A stretch of DNA of 58,261 bases. Source: Nitrospirota bacterium. Lineage in GTDB: Bacteria > Nitrospirota > Thermodesulfovibrionia > UBA6902 > DSMQ01. Each line of letters opens with the position of its first letter. Position 1 is the first letter of the stretch. The stretch covers positions 1 to 58,261 of the forward strand of contig JACQXB010000006.1 of NCBI GenBank assembly GCA_016208965.1, read 5' to 3'. The notes below the pieces were generated by a model. The model searched no databases and was not told where the DNA came from. It worked only from the letters and a program-made list of their open reading frames with translations. Positions 51,790 to 58,261 of this stretch are shown here, piece by piece. A program made the translations under genes and the position numbers.

Positions 51790-52038
51790 AAAAATAGACA
51801 TAGAAAGTTGTCATTGCGAGCAGGCCCCTCGCTTGTCATTGCGATGCCGATATTTCGGCAGAAGCAATCTCGCTTTGCCGCTCGGGATAAACTCCGCAAT
51901 CTGACACAAAGTGTCATTCTGATGCCTCCCGACGCTTCGGGACGGCAGAAGAATCTCTTTTGAGATTGCCACGTCCCGAAATGTCGGGACTCGCAATGAC
52001 AAATAAATCAATGGTTTTATAATTCTATGTCTATTTTT
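51790..52038. repeat. GCAATGACA-family repeat block, copy E, inside perfect 16-bp arms
   Basis: Core 51811-52004 is the reverse complement of copy A, with an added TCCCGACGCTTCGGGA hairpin. Outer arms AAAAATAGACATAGAA (51790-51805) and TTCTATGTCTATTTTT (52023-52038) are perfect and not found elsewhere. Lies between purL and purF. Confidence 0.85.
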
Positions 52039-52052
52039 AGGTATTAATTGCC

Positions 52053-55000
52053 TTACTCGCACCACTGCCTTGCATTCTGAAATATCTTTAACCACGGAGA
52101 TATCTTAAGTTCTATCTTCCACTTCTCAGGCATCCATCCCCATTGCCATTTAAGAAAAGCCCTTTCAGGATGGGGCATAATTGCCAGATGCCTTCCGTTA
52201 GAAGAACATAATGCTGCAATACCTGATACAGAACCATTGGGGTTAAATGGATACTTTATGGCAATCTCGTTATTGTCATCTACATAGCGGACAGGCGCTA
52301 ATCCTCTGTTTTCTATATCTTTTAGAATTTTCTCATCAGGGGAATAAGTCCTGCCTTCGCCGTGTGCAACCCATACCCCTAATACTGAACCTTCCATGTC
52401 TTTTAGCATGATTGAAGGACTGGAGAGAATTTTAACTGTGGAAAAACGGGACTCAAAACGTCCTGACCTGTTATGGATAAACCTCGGCTGTCTTGTATTT
52501 TCAATGCTCTGCCATGGAACCCATCCAAGCAATGCCATAAGCTGGCATCCATTACATACGCCAAGGCTGAATGTGTTTTCTCTCTGATAGAATTCCTGAA
52601 ACTGCTCCCATATCTTTTCATTAAACCTTATAACCCCTGCCCAGCCTTTTGCTGAGTCAAGCACATCTGCATAACTAAAGCCCCCGACAAATGCTATGCC
52701 TCTGAAGTCCTTGAGATTAATCCTTTCACTTAAGAGGTCTGTCATTGTTATATCCCATGGCTCAAATCCTGCCTGATAAAATGCAGATGCCATCTCCCTG
52801 TCACTATTGCTTCCCTCTTCACGGATAATGGCAACTTTAAATCCCCCCATCTCCCTTTTACCCCCCTGTAGCCCCCCCTTGCTAAGGGGGGGCTGGGGAG
52901 GTGAGGGGGGATTTTTTTCATTGATGTTTACAGGGGTAAAAGTCAGAATGTAATTTGGACCCTTGCGGTCATAATTTATCTCTCTTTCTTCTTCTACGCA
53001 CTCAGGATTTGCCTGAAGCCTGTCAAGCCTGTAACTTGTCTCCTCCCATACTTTTCTTAGGTCCCTCATGTCTTCATCCATTATAGTGACGAGTGACCCT
53101 TCGTCAGGCTCAGGGCAGGCTGAGTGACGAGTGACAAGATTTATTTTGATTCTCTTTTCAGCTAAGCTTCTGCCAATGATTTGGTAAGGTACTGAAAAAT
53201 TCTTAAGTACAGAGAAGACTTCATCTTCTTTCTCGGGAAGATATTCTATTGCCAATCCCAATTCTTCAGAGAATAACAAGGGGAGCACAAATCCCCCCAT
53301 CCCCCCTTTGTCAAAGGGGGGTGAGGGGGGATTTTCTGTGTTCTGTGTTCTGTGTTCTGTGTTCTGATTTATCTCTATTTCCATTCCGCAATTCCCTGCA
53401 AATGCCATCTCAAGCAAAGTTGTTATTAATCCGCCGTCGCTTCTGTCATGTCCTGAAAGGATTAAGTCCTTAGAGATTAACAGTTGAACAGCATTAAATG
53501 TGTGCTTAAGCAAATGGGGGTCATCTACATCAGGGGACTCATCCCCAATCTGGTTGTAAACATGGGCTAATGCGCTTCCGCCCATGCGGTTTTTTCCTTT
53601 TCCCAAGTCAATAAACAGGAGTTTGCTTTGTCCTGTCATTTTTATATCAGGGGTAATTACTTTTGTAATGTCAGGGCATGGTGCATAGGCAGATATAACT
53701 AAGGTGCCAGGAGATTTAACAATCTCTGCCTTTCCATCTACATCCTTCACCTGAGCTGCCATTGAGACGCTGTCCTTACCACCATCAACAGCAATTCCAA
53801 GTTCAATCATAATATCCCTCATTGCCGCTGCTGCATCATAAAGCCTTGCGCCTTCACCGGGAAGCTTTGCCGCCCACATCCAGTTACCTGAACACTTTAT
53901 ATCTTCCAGTGCACTAATTTTTGCCCAAACAATATTCGTAAGTGCCTCTCCTACGCTAATCCTTGCCATAGCAGATGGATTGATTAATCCTTTTATCGGC
54001 TGTTCTCCTATGGAGATAGCTGAGCCTGTAAGCCCAAAATGGCTCTGGGCAATGACTGCAACATTGGATAAAGTAAGCTGTAAGGGGCCAACACACTGCT
54101 GTCTTGCAATAAGTCCTGTAACAGACCTGTCAACCTTGTTTGTGAGAAATCTTTTTGAACCTACTGAGAGTAAACGAAGAACCCTTTCAAGTGCATCCTT
54201 TATATAGTGACGAGTGACGAGTGACGAGTGACGAGTATCAGTTAAATCCCATGGGAATTTTAGAGGCTGAGTTTTTATAGGGATACGCTGGAGATGAAAT
54301 GTCTTCTGCGGCATATCACCCAAAACTTTTTCCAAATTTAGATTAACAGGTGTGCTTTTGTCTTTCTCATCATAGAGCACTATAATCCCGTCTCCTGTAA
54401 TATCGCCAATTACATCACACGGCACTTTTTCCCTTAAGCACATATCCTGAAAAATGCCAATGTCTTCCTTCTTTATAAGCAGTGCGTTCTGCTCCTGATA
54501 CTCAGCTCCCCATATCTCAAGGACTGAGAGTGTGTTATCACCAAGCCGAATTCTTCTTATCTCAATCTTTGCGCCAGCAGGATAAATAATCTCTTTAACA
54601 ACATTGCAGTTTCCCCCCGCGCCCTGGTCATGAATGCTGACAATCGGATTTCTGTCTCCAAGCTCTACGCATGCGCGTATCACCCTGTTAAGCTTCTGCT
54701 CCATCTCTGCATCACCACGTTGAACAGCATTAAAGTCAAGCTCTTCAAGATTCTCACCCTGAATCATGCTTGATGCTGAGCCGCCGCCAATGCCAATCCT
54801 GTAAGCAGGGCCGCCAACCTTTATCACAAGCATTCCCTTTTCTGGTGAGCCCTTCTCAATATGACGAAAATCTATCTGTCCTATACCGCCTGTAAACATT
54901 ATGGGTTTAATCCATTCACTGCGCTCTCCGTTTGGAAGCCTCATGCCAAACGAGCGCGTGAAGCCCTGAATAACAGGCTCGCCAAATTTATTTCCGTAAT

Positions 55001-56297
55001 CAGAGGCGCCATTGCTTGCCTGGATCTCTATTTCAAGTGGTGCGGCTAAATTGGTTGGATATGGAAATGTTCTGTCTTCCCATGGCTGCTCATATCCGGG
55101 GATTAATAAATTTCCAACACAATATGCTGCTGTCCCGGCAATGACAAGACCGCCCCTTCCAGTTGCCTGAACATCACGGATTCTTCCACCTGTGCCTGTC
55201 TCTGCACCCGGAAATGGCGCAACGGCTGTTGGAAAGTTATGCGTCTCTGCTGTAAAGATAAGGTGATATTTAGTCTTTGTTTTCTTTAATGCAGACGGTT
55301 TGTCCAGAAATTCAGGCAGTATTGTATTAATTTCATATCCTCTGATAACGCTTGAATTGTCCCTAAATGCAATAACGCTATTTTTAGGGTTGGTTTTAAG
55401 TGGTTGTTTTATGATATCAATCAGGGAGTAAGGTATCTCGGCACTGTCAATTATTAATCTGCCTTTAAAAAACCAGTGCCTTGAGTGCTCACTGTTTGAC
55501 TGGCTTAAATCAAAACATTCTACATTAGTCGGGTTTCTGTGAAGCTCATTGACAAAGAGGTTGTAATAGTAATCAATATCCCATTCATCAAGCCCAAGCC
55601 CCATCTCCTGATTAATCTTTACGAGGGCAGACTCGCCTTCTTCTATCAGGGGTATTTCATATACAGGTTCGGGTTTAATCCCTGTTTCAAAGGTTATAAG
55701 AGGTTCGGGATATGGACACTCAGTCATACGGTCATAAAATAGTGACGAGTAGAGAGTGAGTAGTAAAGACTGAAGTTGAGAAGTTGGGAGGTTAAGAAAT
55801 TTGGATTTCTCATCTTCCCATTTTCTTAGCTTCTTATCTTCCGAGCCTTGTTTACTGAATATGAATTTGTATCTCCTTGAACGCTCTATGTGGTTTATTT
55901 TTGTAAGTCCGCAGGCATGGCATACTGCCACTGCATTTGTTGACCATGCGGTTGTAAAATTCATGCGGGGACCGACTTCAACGACAGAAGCTGATAGCTG
56001 ATAGCTGTCAGCTAAGAAGCTTCTTTCTGAAAAATTTTCAGGTTCAAAGGTCTCTGACAAAAGCCAATTCAGAATCTTAAGCTCTTGGTTTGTTAGTGGC
56101 TCTTTAGTTTCTACATTAAAGCAATGCTCTGTTTCTATATCCTCAAATCCCCCCATCCCCCCTTTGTCAAAGGGGGGTGAGGGGGGATTTTTTTCATTAT
56201 CCTCTATATGAGGAGATGTTTCCTGTTTTAAGACTGACAGGAGATTATTTTTTTTTGATTGAGAAATCGCAGGTCTTCGATAAAAATGAAGTATCAT
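52053..56297 (-). CDS. purL: Phosphoribosylformylglycinamidine synthase, large single-chain PurL
   Basis: 1414 residues; large PurL proteins are usually about 1300. FGAM synthase converts FGAR to FGAM with glutamine. N-terminal PurS-like part, two AIRS-like halves (SNSEHSRHWFFKGRL, FTAETHNFPTAVAPFPGAETGTGGRIRD; DGGKDSVSMAA, SGHDRSDGGLITTLLEMAFAG) and a C-terminal glutaminase (C1248 in GVCNGCQ, H1376 in MPHPERA). At least seven stretches are not family-like and are encoded by palindromic or simple repeats: residues about 37-51, 93-107, 154-190, 686-697, 979-1003, 1054-1072 and 1128-1153. The frame stays open throughout. Confidence 0.95.
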   Translation of the reverse strand: MILHFYRRPAISQSKKNNLLSVLKQETSPHIEDNEKNPPSPPFDKGGMGGFEDIETEHCFNVETKEPLTNQELKILNWLLSETFEPENFSERSFLADSYQLSASVVEVGPRMNFTTAWSTNAVAVCHACGLTKINHIERSRRYKFIFSKQGSEDKKLRKWEDEKSKFLNLPTSQLQSLLLTLYSSLFYDRMTECPYPEPLITFETGIKPEPVYEIPLIEEGESALVKINQEMGLGLDEWDIDYYYNLFVNELHRNPTNVECFDLSQSNSEHSRHWFFKGRLIIDSAEIPYSLIDIIKQPLKTNPKNSVIAFRDNSSVIRGYEINTILPEFLDKPSALKKTKTKYHLIFTAETHNFPTAVAPFPGAETGTGGRIRDVQATGRGGLVIAGTAAYCVGNLLIPGYEQPWEDRTFPYPTNLAAPLEIEIQASNGASDYGNKFGEPVIQGFTRSFGMRLPNGERSEWIKPIMFTGGIGQIDFRHIEKGSPEKGMLVIKVGGPAYRIGIGGGSASSMIQGENLEELDFNAVQRGDAEMEQKLNRVIRACVELGDRNPIVSIHDQGAGGNCNVVKEIIYPAGAKIEIRRIRLGDNTLSVLEIWGAEYQEQNALLIKKEDIGIFQDMCLREKVPCDVIGDITGDGIIVLYDEKDKSTPVNLNLEKVLGDMPQKTFHLQRIPIKTQPLKFPWDLTDTRHSSLVTRHYIKDALERVLRLLSVGSKRFLTNKVDRSVTGLIARQQCVGPLQLTLSNVAVIAQSHFGLTGSAISIGEQPIKGLINPSAMARISVGEALTNIVWAKISALEDIKCSGNWMWAAKLPGEGARLYDAAAAMRDIMIELGIAVDGGKDSVSMAAQVKDVDGKAEIVKSPGTLVISAYAPCPDITKVITPDIKMTGQSKLLFIDLGKGKNRMGGSALAHVYNQIGDESPDVDDPHLLKHTFNAVQLLISKDLILSGHDRSDGGLITTLLEMAFAGNCGMEIEINQNTEHRTQNTENPPSPPFDKGGMGGFVLPLLFSEELGLAIEYLPEKEDEVFSVLKNFSVPYQIIGRSLAEKRIKINLVTRHSACPEPDEGSLVTIMDEDMRDLRKVWEETSYRLDRLQANPECVEEEREINYDRKGPNYILTFTPVNINEKNPPSPPQPPLSKGGLQGGKREMGGFKVAIIREEGSNSDREMASAFYQAGFEPWDITMTDLLSERINLKDFRGIAFVGGFSYADVLDSAKGWAGVIRFNEKIWEQFQEFYQRENTFSLGVCNGCQLMALLGWVPWQSIENTRQPRFIHNRSGRFESRFSTVKILSSPSIMLKDMEGSVLGVWVAHGEGRTYSPDEKILKDIENRGLAPVRYVDDNNEIAIKYPFNPNGSVSGIAALCSSNGRHLAIMPHPERAFLKWQWGWMPEKWKIELKISPWLKIFQNARQWCE
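52839..52916. repeat. C/G-run palindrome in purL, distal copy
   Basis: Extended form of the topA element: AAATCCCCCC...CCTTGCTAAGGGGGG...GGGGGGATTT with an additional internal arm. In frame (NPPSPPQPPLSKGG type), residues about 1128-1153. Confidence 0.85.
53082..53138. repeat. GTGACGAGTGAC palindrome in purL
   Basis: GTGACGAGTGACCC...CAGGCTGAGTGACGAGTGAC with a core CGTCAGGCTCAGGGCAGG; encodes LVTRHSACPEPDEGSLVT. A simpler tandem GTGACGA run is at 54207-54237 in the same gene. Confidence 0.8.
53289..53334. repeat. C/G-run palindrome in purL, middle copy
   Basis: 46 bases identical to the copy at 56145-56190. Flanked by four tandem TTCTGTG words. Residues about 988-1003. Confidence 0.9.
56145..56190. 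repeat. C/G-run palindrome in purL, N-terminal copy
   Basis: AAATCCCCCCATCCCCCCTT arm, TGTC loop, AAGGGGGGTGAGGGGGGATT arm. Encodes NPPSPPFDKGGMGGF at residues about 37-51. Identical to 53289-53334. Confidence 0.9.
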
Positions 56298-56308
56298 TAT
56301 TGAATTGC

Positions 56309-57601
56309 CTACTTAAATACCCTCTTGAATATGAAATCCACATTCTTCAGATAATACGATAAATCAAATAATCTCTCTACCTCTATCATTGGAAGATGCT
56401 TTTTTACATCTTTGTCTTTCTTAAGAAGCTCTTTAAAATCTTTTCCGTCTTTCCAGCTTTGCATTGCATTTTTCTGGACAAGCCTGTATGCATCTTCACG
56501 GCTTAAGCCTTTTTCTGTAAGCGCAATCAGCACCCGCTGGGAATTGTAAAGCCCGTAGCTTCGCTGAATATTATCAAGCATCCTCTTTGGATATACATGA
56601 ATGCCTTTAAGGATTTTTGTAAGCCTCTGAATCATATAGTCAACAAGAATTGTGCTGTCAGGGATTATTATCCTCTCAACAGATGAATGGCTTATGTCTC
56701 TTTCATGCCATAACGCAACATTCTCCATTGCTGCCATTGCATTTGAGCGGACAACCCTTGCAAGCCCGCAAAGATTCTCACACCCAACCGGATTTCTTTT
56801 ATGAGGCATTGCTGATGAGCCCTTCTGACCTGCCTCAAACGGCTCTTCTGCCTCAAGCACTTCTGTCCTTTGAAGATGCCTTATCTCTAGCGCAATTTTT
56901 TCTATGCCTGCTGCTATCAGTGCAAGGGTGTTCACGAATTCTGCATGCCTATCTCTCTGCACTACCTGCGTTGCCACAGGCTCAGGCTTTAATCCAAGTC
57001 TTTTACAGACCATTTCTTCTAACTTTGGAGGAATATTGGAAAATGTCCCTACTACCCCTGATAGCTTACCGATATTGATAACTTCTCTTGCTTGCTTAAG
57101 CCTCTCAAGATTCCGCTTTACATCTTCATACCACAGGATAAACTTTAGCCCAAATGTCATTGGCTCTGCATGAACACCATGGCTTCTACCTATGCAAGCC
57201 GTATCCTTGTATTTAAATGCCTGCACTTTTAATACCTTCATTAAATCCTTCATGTCCTGAGTGATAATGTCCACTGCATCTCTCATTAAAATCGCTAACG
57301 CAGTGTCAACTACATCAGAAGAGGTAAGCCCTTTGTGGATATAACGGGAGTCAGGTCCCACATTCTCAGCAACTGATGTCAGGAAGGAAATTACATCATG
57401 CTTAACAGTTTTCTCTATTTCATCAATTCTTTTGACATCAAATTTTGCCTTCTTCTTTATTGTATTAAGGCTTTTTTGCGGTATCTCTCCAAGCTCTGCC
57501 CATGCCTCGCAAGCAGCAATCTCCACATCAAGCCACTTTTGAAACTTGTTTTCAGGCTTCCAAATTCTTGCCATATCAGGTCTTGTATAACGTGGTATCA
57601 A
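56309..57601 (-). CDS. purB: Adenylosuccinate lyase PurB
   Basis: 430 residues. Cleaves SAICAR and adenylosuccinate. YIHKGLTSSDVVDTA, CIGRSHGVHAEP and the signature GSSAMPHKRNP (flexible loop with catalytic Ser) are present. Twelve bases upstream of the purL start, so purB-purL form one unit. Confidence 0.97.
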   Translation of the reverse strand: MIPRYTRPDMARIWKPENKFQKWLDVEIAACEAWAELGEIPQKSLNTIKKKAKFDVKRIDEIEKTVKHDVISFLTSVAENVGPDSRYIHKGLTSSDVVDTALAILMRDAVDIITQDMKDLMKVLKVQAFKYKDTACIGRSHGVHAEPMTFGLKFILWYEDVKRNLERLKQAREVINIGKLSGVVGTFSNIPPKLEEMVCKRLGLKPEPVATQVVQRDRHAEFVNTLALIAAGIEKIALEIRHLQRTEVLEAEEPFEAGQKGSSAMPHKRNPVGCENLCGLARVVRSNAMAAMENVALWHERDISHSSVERIIIPDSTILVDYMIQRLTKILKGIHVYPKRMLDNIQRSYGLYNSQRVLIALTEKGLSREDAYRLVQKNAMQSWKDGKDFKELLKKDKDVKKHLPMIEVERLFDLSYYLKNVDFIFKRVFK

Positions 57602-57611
57602 AGTAACCTCC

Positions 57612-57914
57612 TTACATATAATGTTGCTTAATTTCCCCCTCGTCTAATATTATTGTTCCAACTTCACCTGAATACATTATTTTGTTATCAGAATTAAATT
57701 CGTATTTGACATCAAGGGATAAAGACTCCAAGGATAAGATTTTGTAATGTTTGCATTTGTAAATATGATTTCTGCCAGATTCGCCAGCAACATAAATCTC
57801 AAAAGACATTAAGAAATGCGGTGCATCGTAGATAACCTTGAATTCATCCGAAGGCGAAAAATAAAAACTTTTAAGCCTTTGGTGCTTGGTGAAGGTGTTA
57901 TTCATAAAATTCAT
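57612..57914 (-). CDS. Hypothetical protein upstream of purB
   Basis: 100 residues, beta-rich, no signal peptide. LKSFYFSPSDEFKVIYDAPHFLMSFEIYVAGESGRNHIYKCKHYKILSLESLSLDVKYEFNS is plausible protein but unrecognised. Its 3' end is 10 bases from purB. Confidence 0.55.
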   Translation of the reverse strand: MNFMNNTFTKHQRLKSFYFSPSDEFKVIYDAPHFLMSFEIYVAGESGRNHIYKCKHYKILSLESLSLDVKYEFNSDNKIMYSGEVGTIILDEGEIKQHYM

Positions 57915-57959
57915 TCCTTAAATGACAGTGTGTGCCATTAAATTCTGCCCGTGACATTC

Positions 57960-58142
57960 CTACTCAGATAGAACATCAATTTTAATATTTGGTGAGCCAC
58001 ATTTTTTACATTCGTATTCAGGCTCTTCGTCCATTTCCAGGTCTGTAATATTTTCACCATTAGAATTTACCTCATATTTATACACACAAGTAGCGATGAA
58101 CATTTCTTTATTTTCACAGTTTTTACACTCAAGAGTAACCAT
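57960..58142 (-). CDS. Small zinc-ribbon protein
   Basis: 60 residues from ATG 58142, which follows GGAGGATAATAAG; the frame opens five codons earlier. LECKNCENKEMFIATCVYKY...YECKKCGSPNIKIDV: two C-x2-C knuckles around an acidic insertion (DLEMDEEPE). Unknown function. Confidence 0.65.
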   Translation of the reverse strand: MVTLECKNCENKEMFIATCVYKYEVNSNGENITDLEMDEEPEYECKKCGSPNIKIDVLSE

Positions 58143-58261
58143 CTTATTATCCTCCATTCTTCAAATTGACTTCTAATAAAATGAAAATGAAGTTAAGGGA
58201 CTGTGATTGTGAGACACATTCGCAGACACCTTCCTTTTTCTTTATCATTAAATGTTTCCTT

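Noticed and set aside
54207-54240. Tandem GTGACGAGTGACGAG run, CRISPR-like at first sight
   Set aside because: No spacers and inside the open purL frame; treated as a coding simple repeat.

Overview
The window looks like a chromosomal segment of a Gram-negative, moderately AT-rich bacterium. Outer-membrane beta-barrels, lipoproteins, a C39 peptidase/PA2779-type lipoprotein locus, PilT, TatA/TatC, a large single-chain PurL and a complete selenocysteine trio (selA, selB, tRNA-Sec) are all present. My best guess is Nitrospirota or a Desulfobacterota-like relative, probably a metagenome-derived contig. This is inferred from gene content and is not proven.

Layout. 0.1-4.6 kb (+): exported proteins, two of them frameshifted. 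4.8-12.7 kb (+): recA-pilT-recX, argG, dprA, topA. 12.7-20.1 kb: an accessory zone with an AbrB/PIN pair (PIN internally deleted), a DUF4105 gene split by a repeat, a lipoprotein, an outer-membrane protein, a self-regulated XRE regulator, a DUF433/DUF5615 pair, a BrnT/BrnA pair and a second, orphan DUF433 copy. 20-25.2 kb: a PD-(D/E)XK protein, a Cys-rich protein coupled to moeA, an exported trypsin-like protein, small membrane proteins, DUF2283, and fragments of a transposase and an integrase. 25.2-28.4 kb (-): mltG-ispG, a GYD protein, and a hisH that has lost its catalytic cysteine segment.

28.5-35.5 kb (-) is a tight six-gene operon, hsdR-hsdM-hsdS followed by a GHKL-type ATPase, a DUF4325 STAS-like protein and a PIN-domain protein, joined by overlapping stop/start codons. 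35.8-40 kb (+): tpiA-secG, a peptide-type solute-binding lipoprotein and an MFS transporter. 40-48.3 kb (-): tRNA-Sec, TPR lipoprotein/C39/PA2779-type genes, selB, a TumA/TumE-like pair, an orphan DUF104 antitoxin, a Bacteroidota-like xseA-xseB and selA. 48.6-58.2 kb: small proteins and the - strand block purB-purL-purF-tatA-tatC.

The most striking feature is the number of palindromic repeats. Families sharing TGTCAT/ATCCAG or GCAATGACA cores sit between genes, often inside longer inverted arms whose sequence is unique to each locus. Other palindromes lie in frame inside topA, purL (at least seven segments) and the signal peptide of a TPR lipoprotein. The least familiar candidate system is the ATPase/STAS-like/PIN trio translationally coupled to the type I restriction operon.
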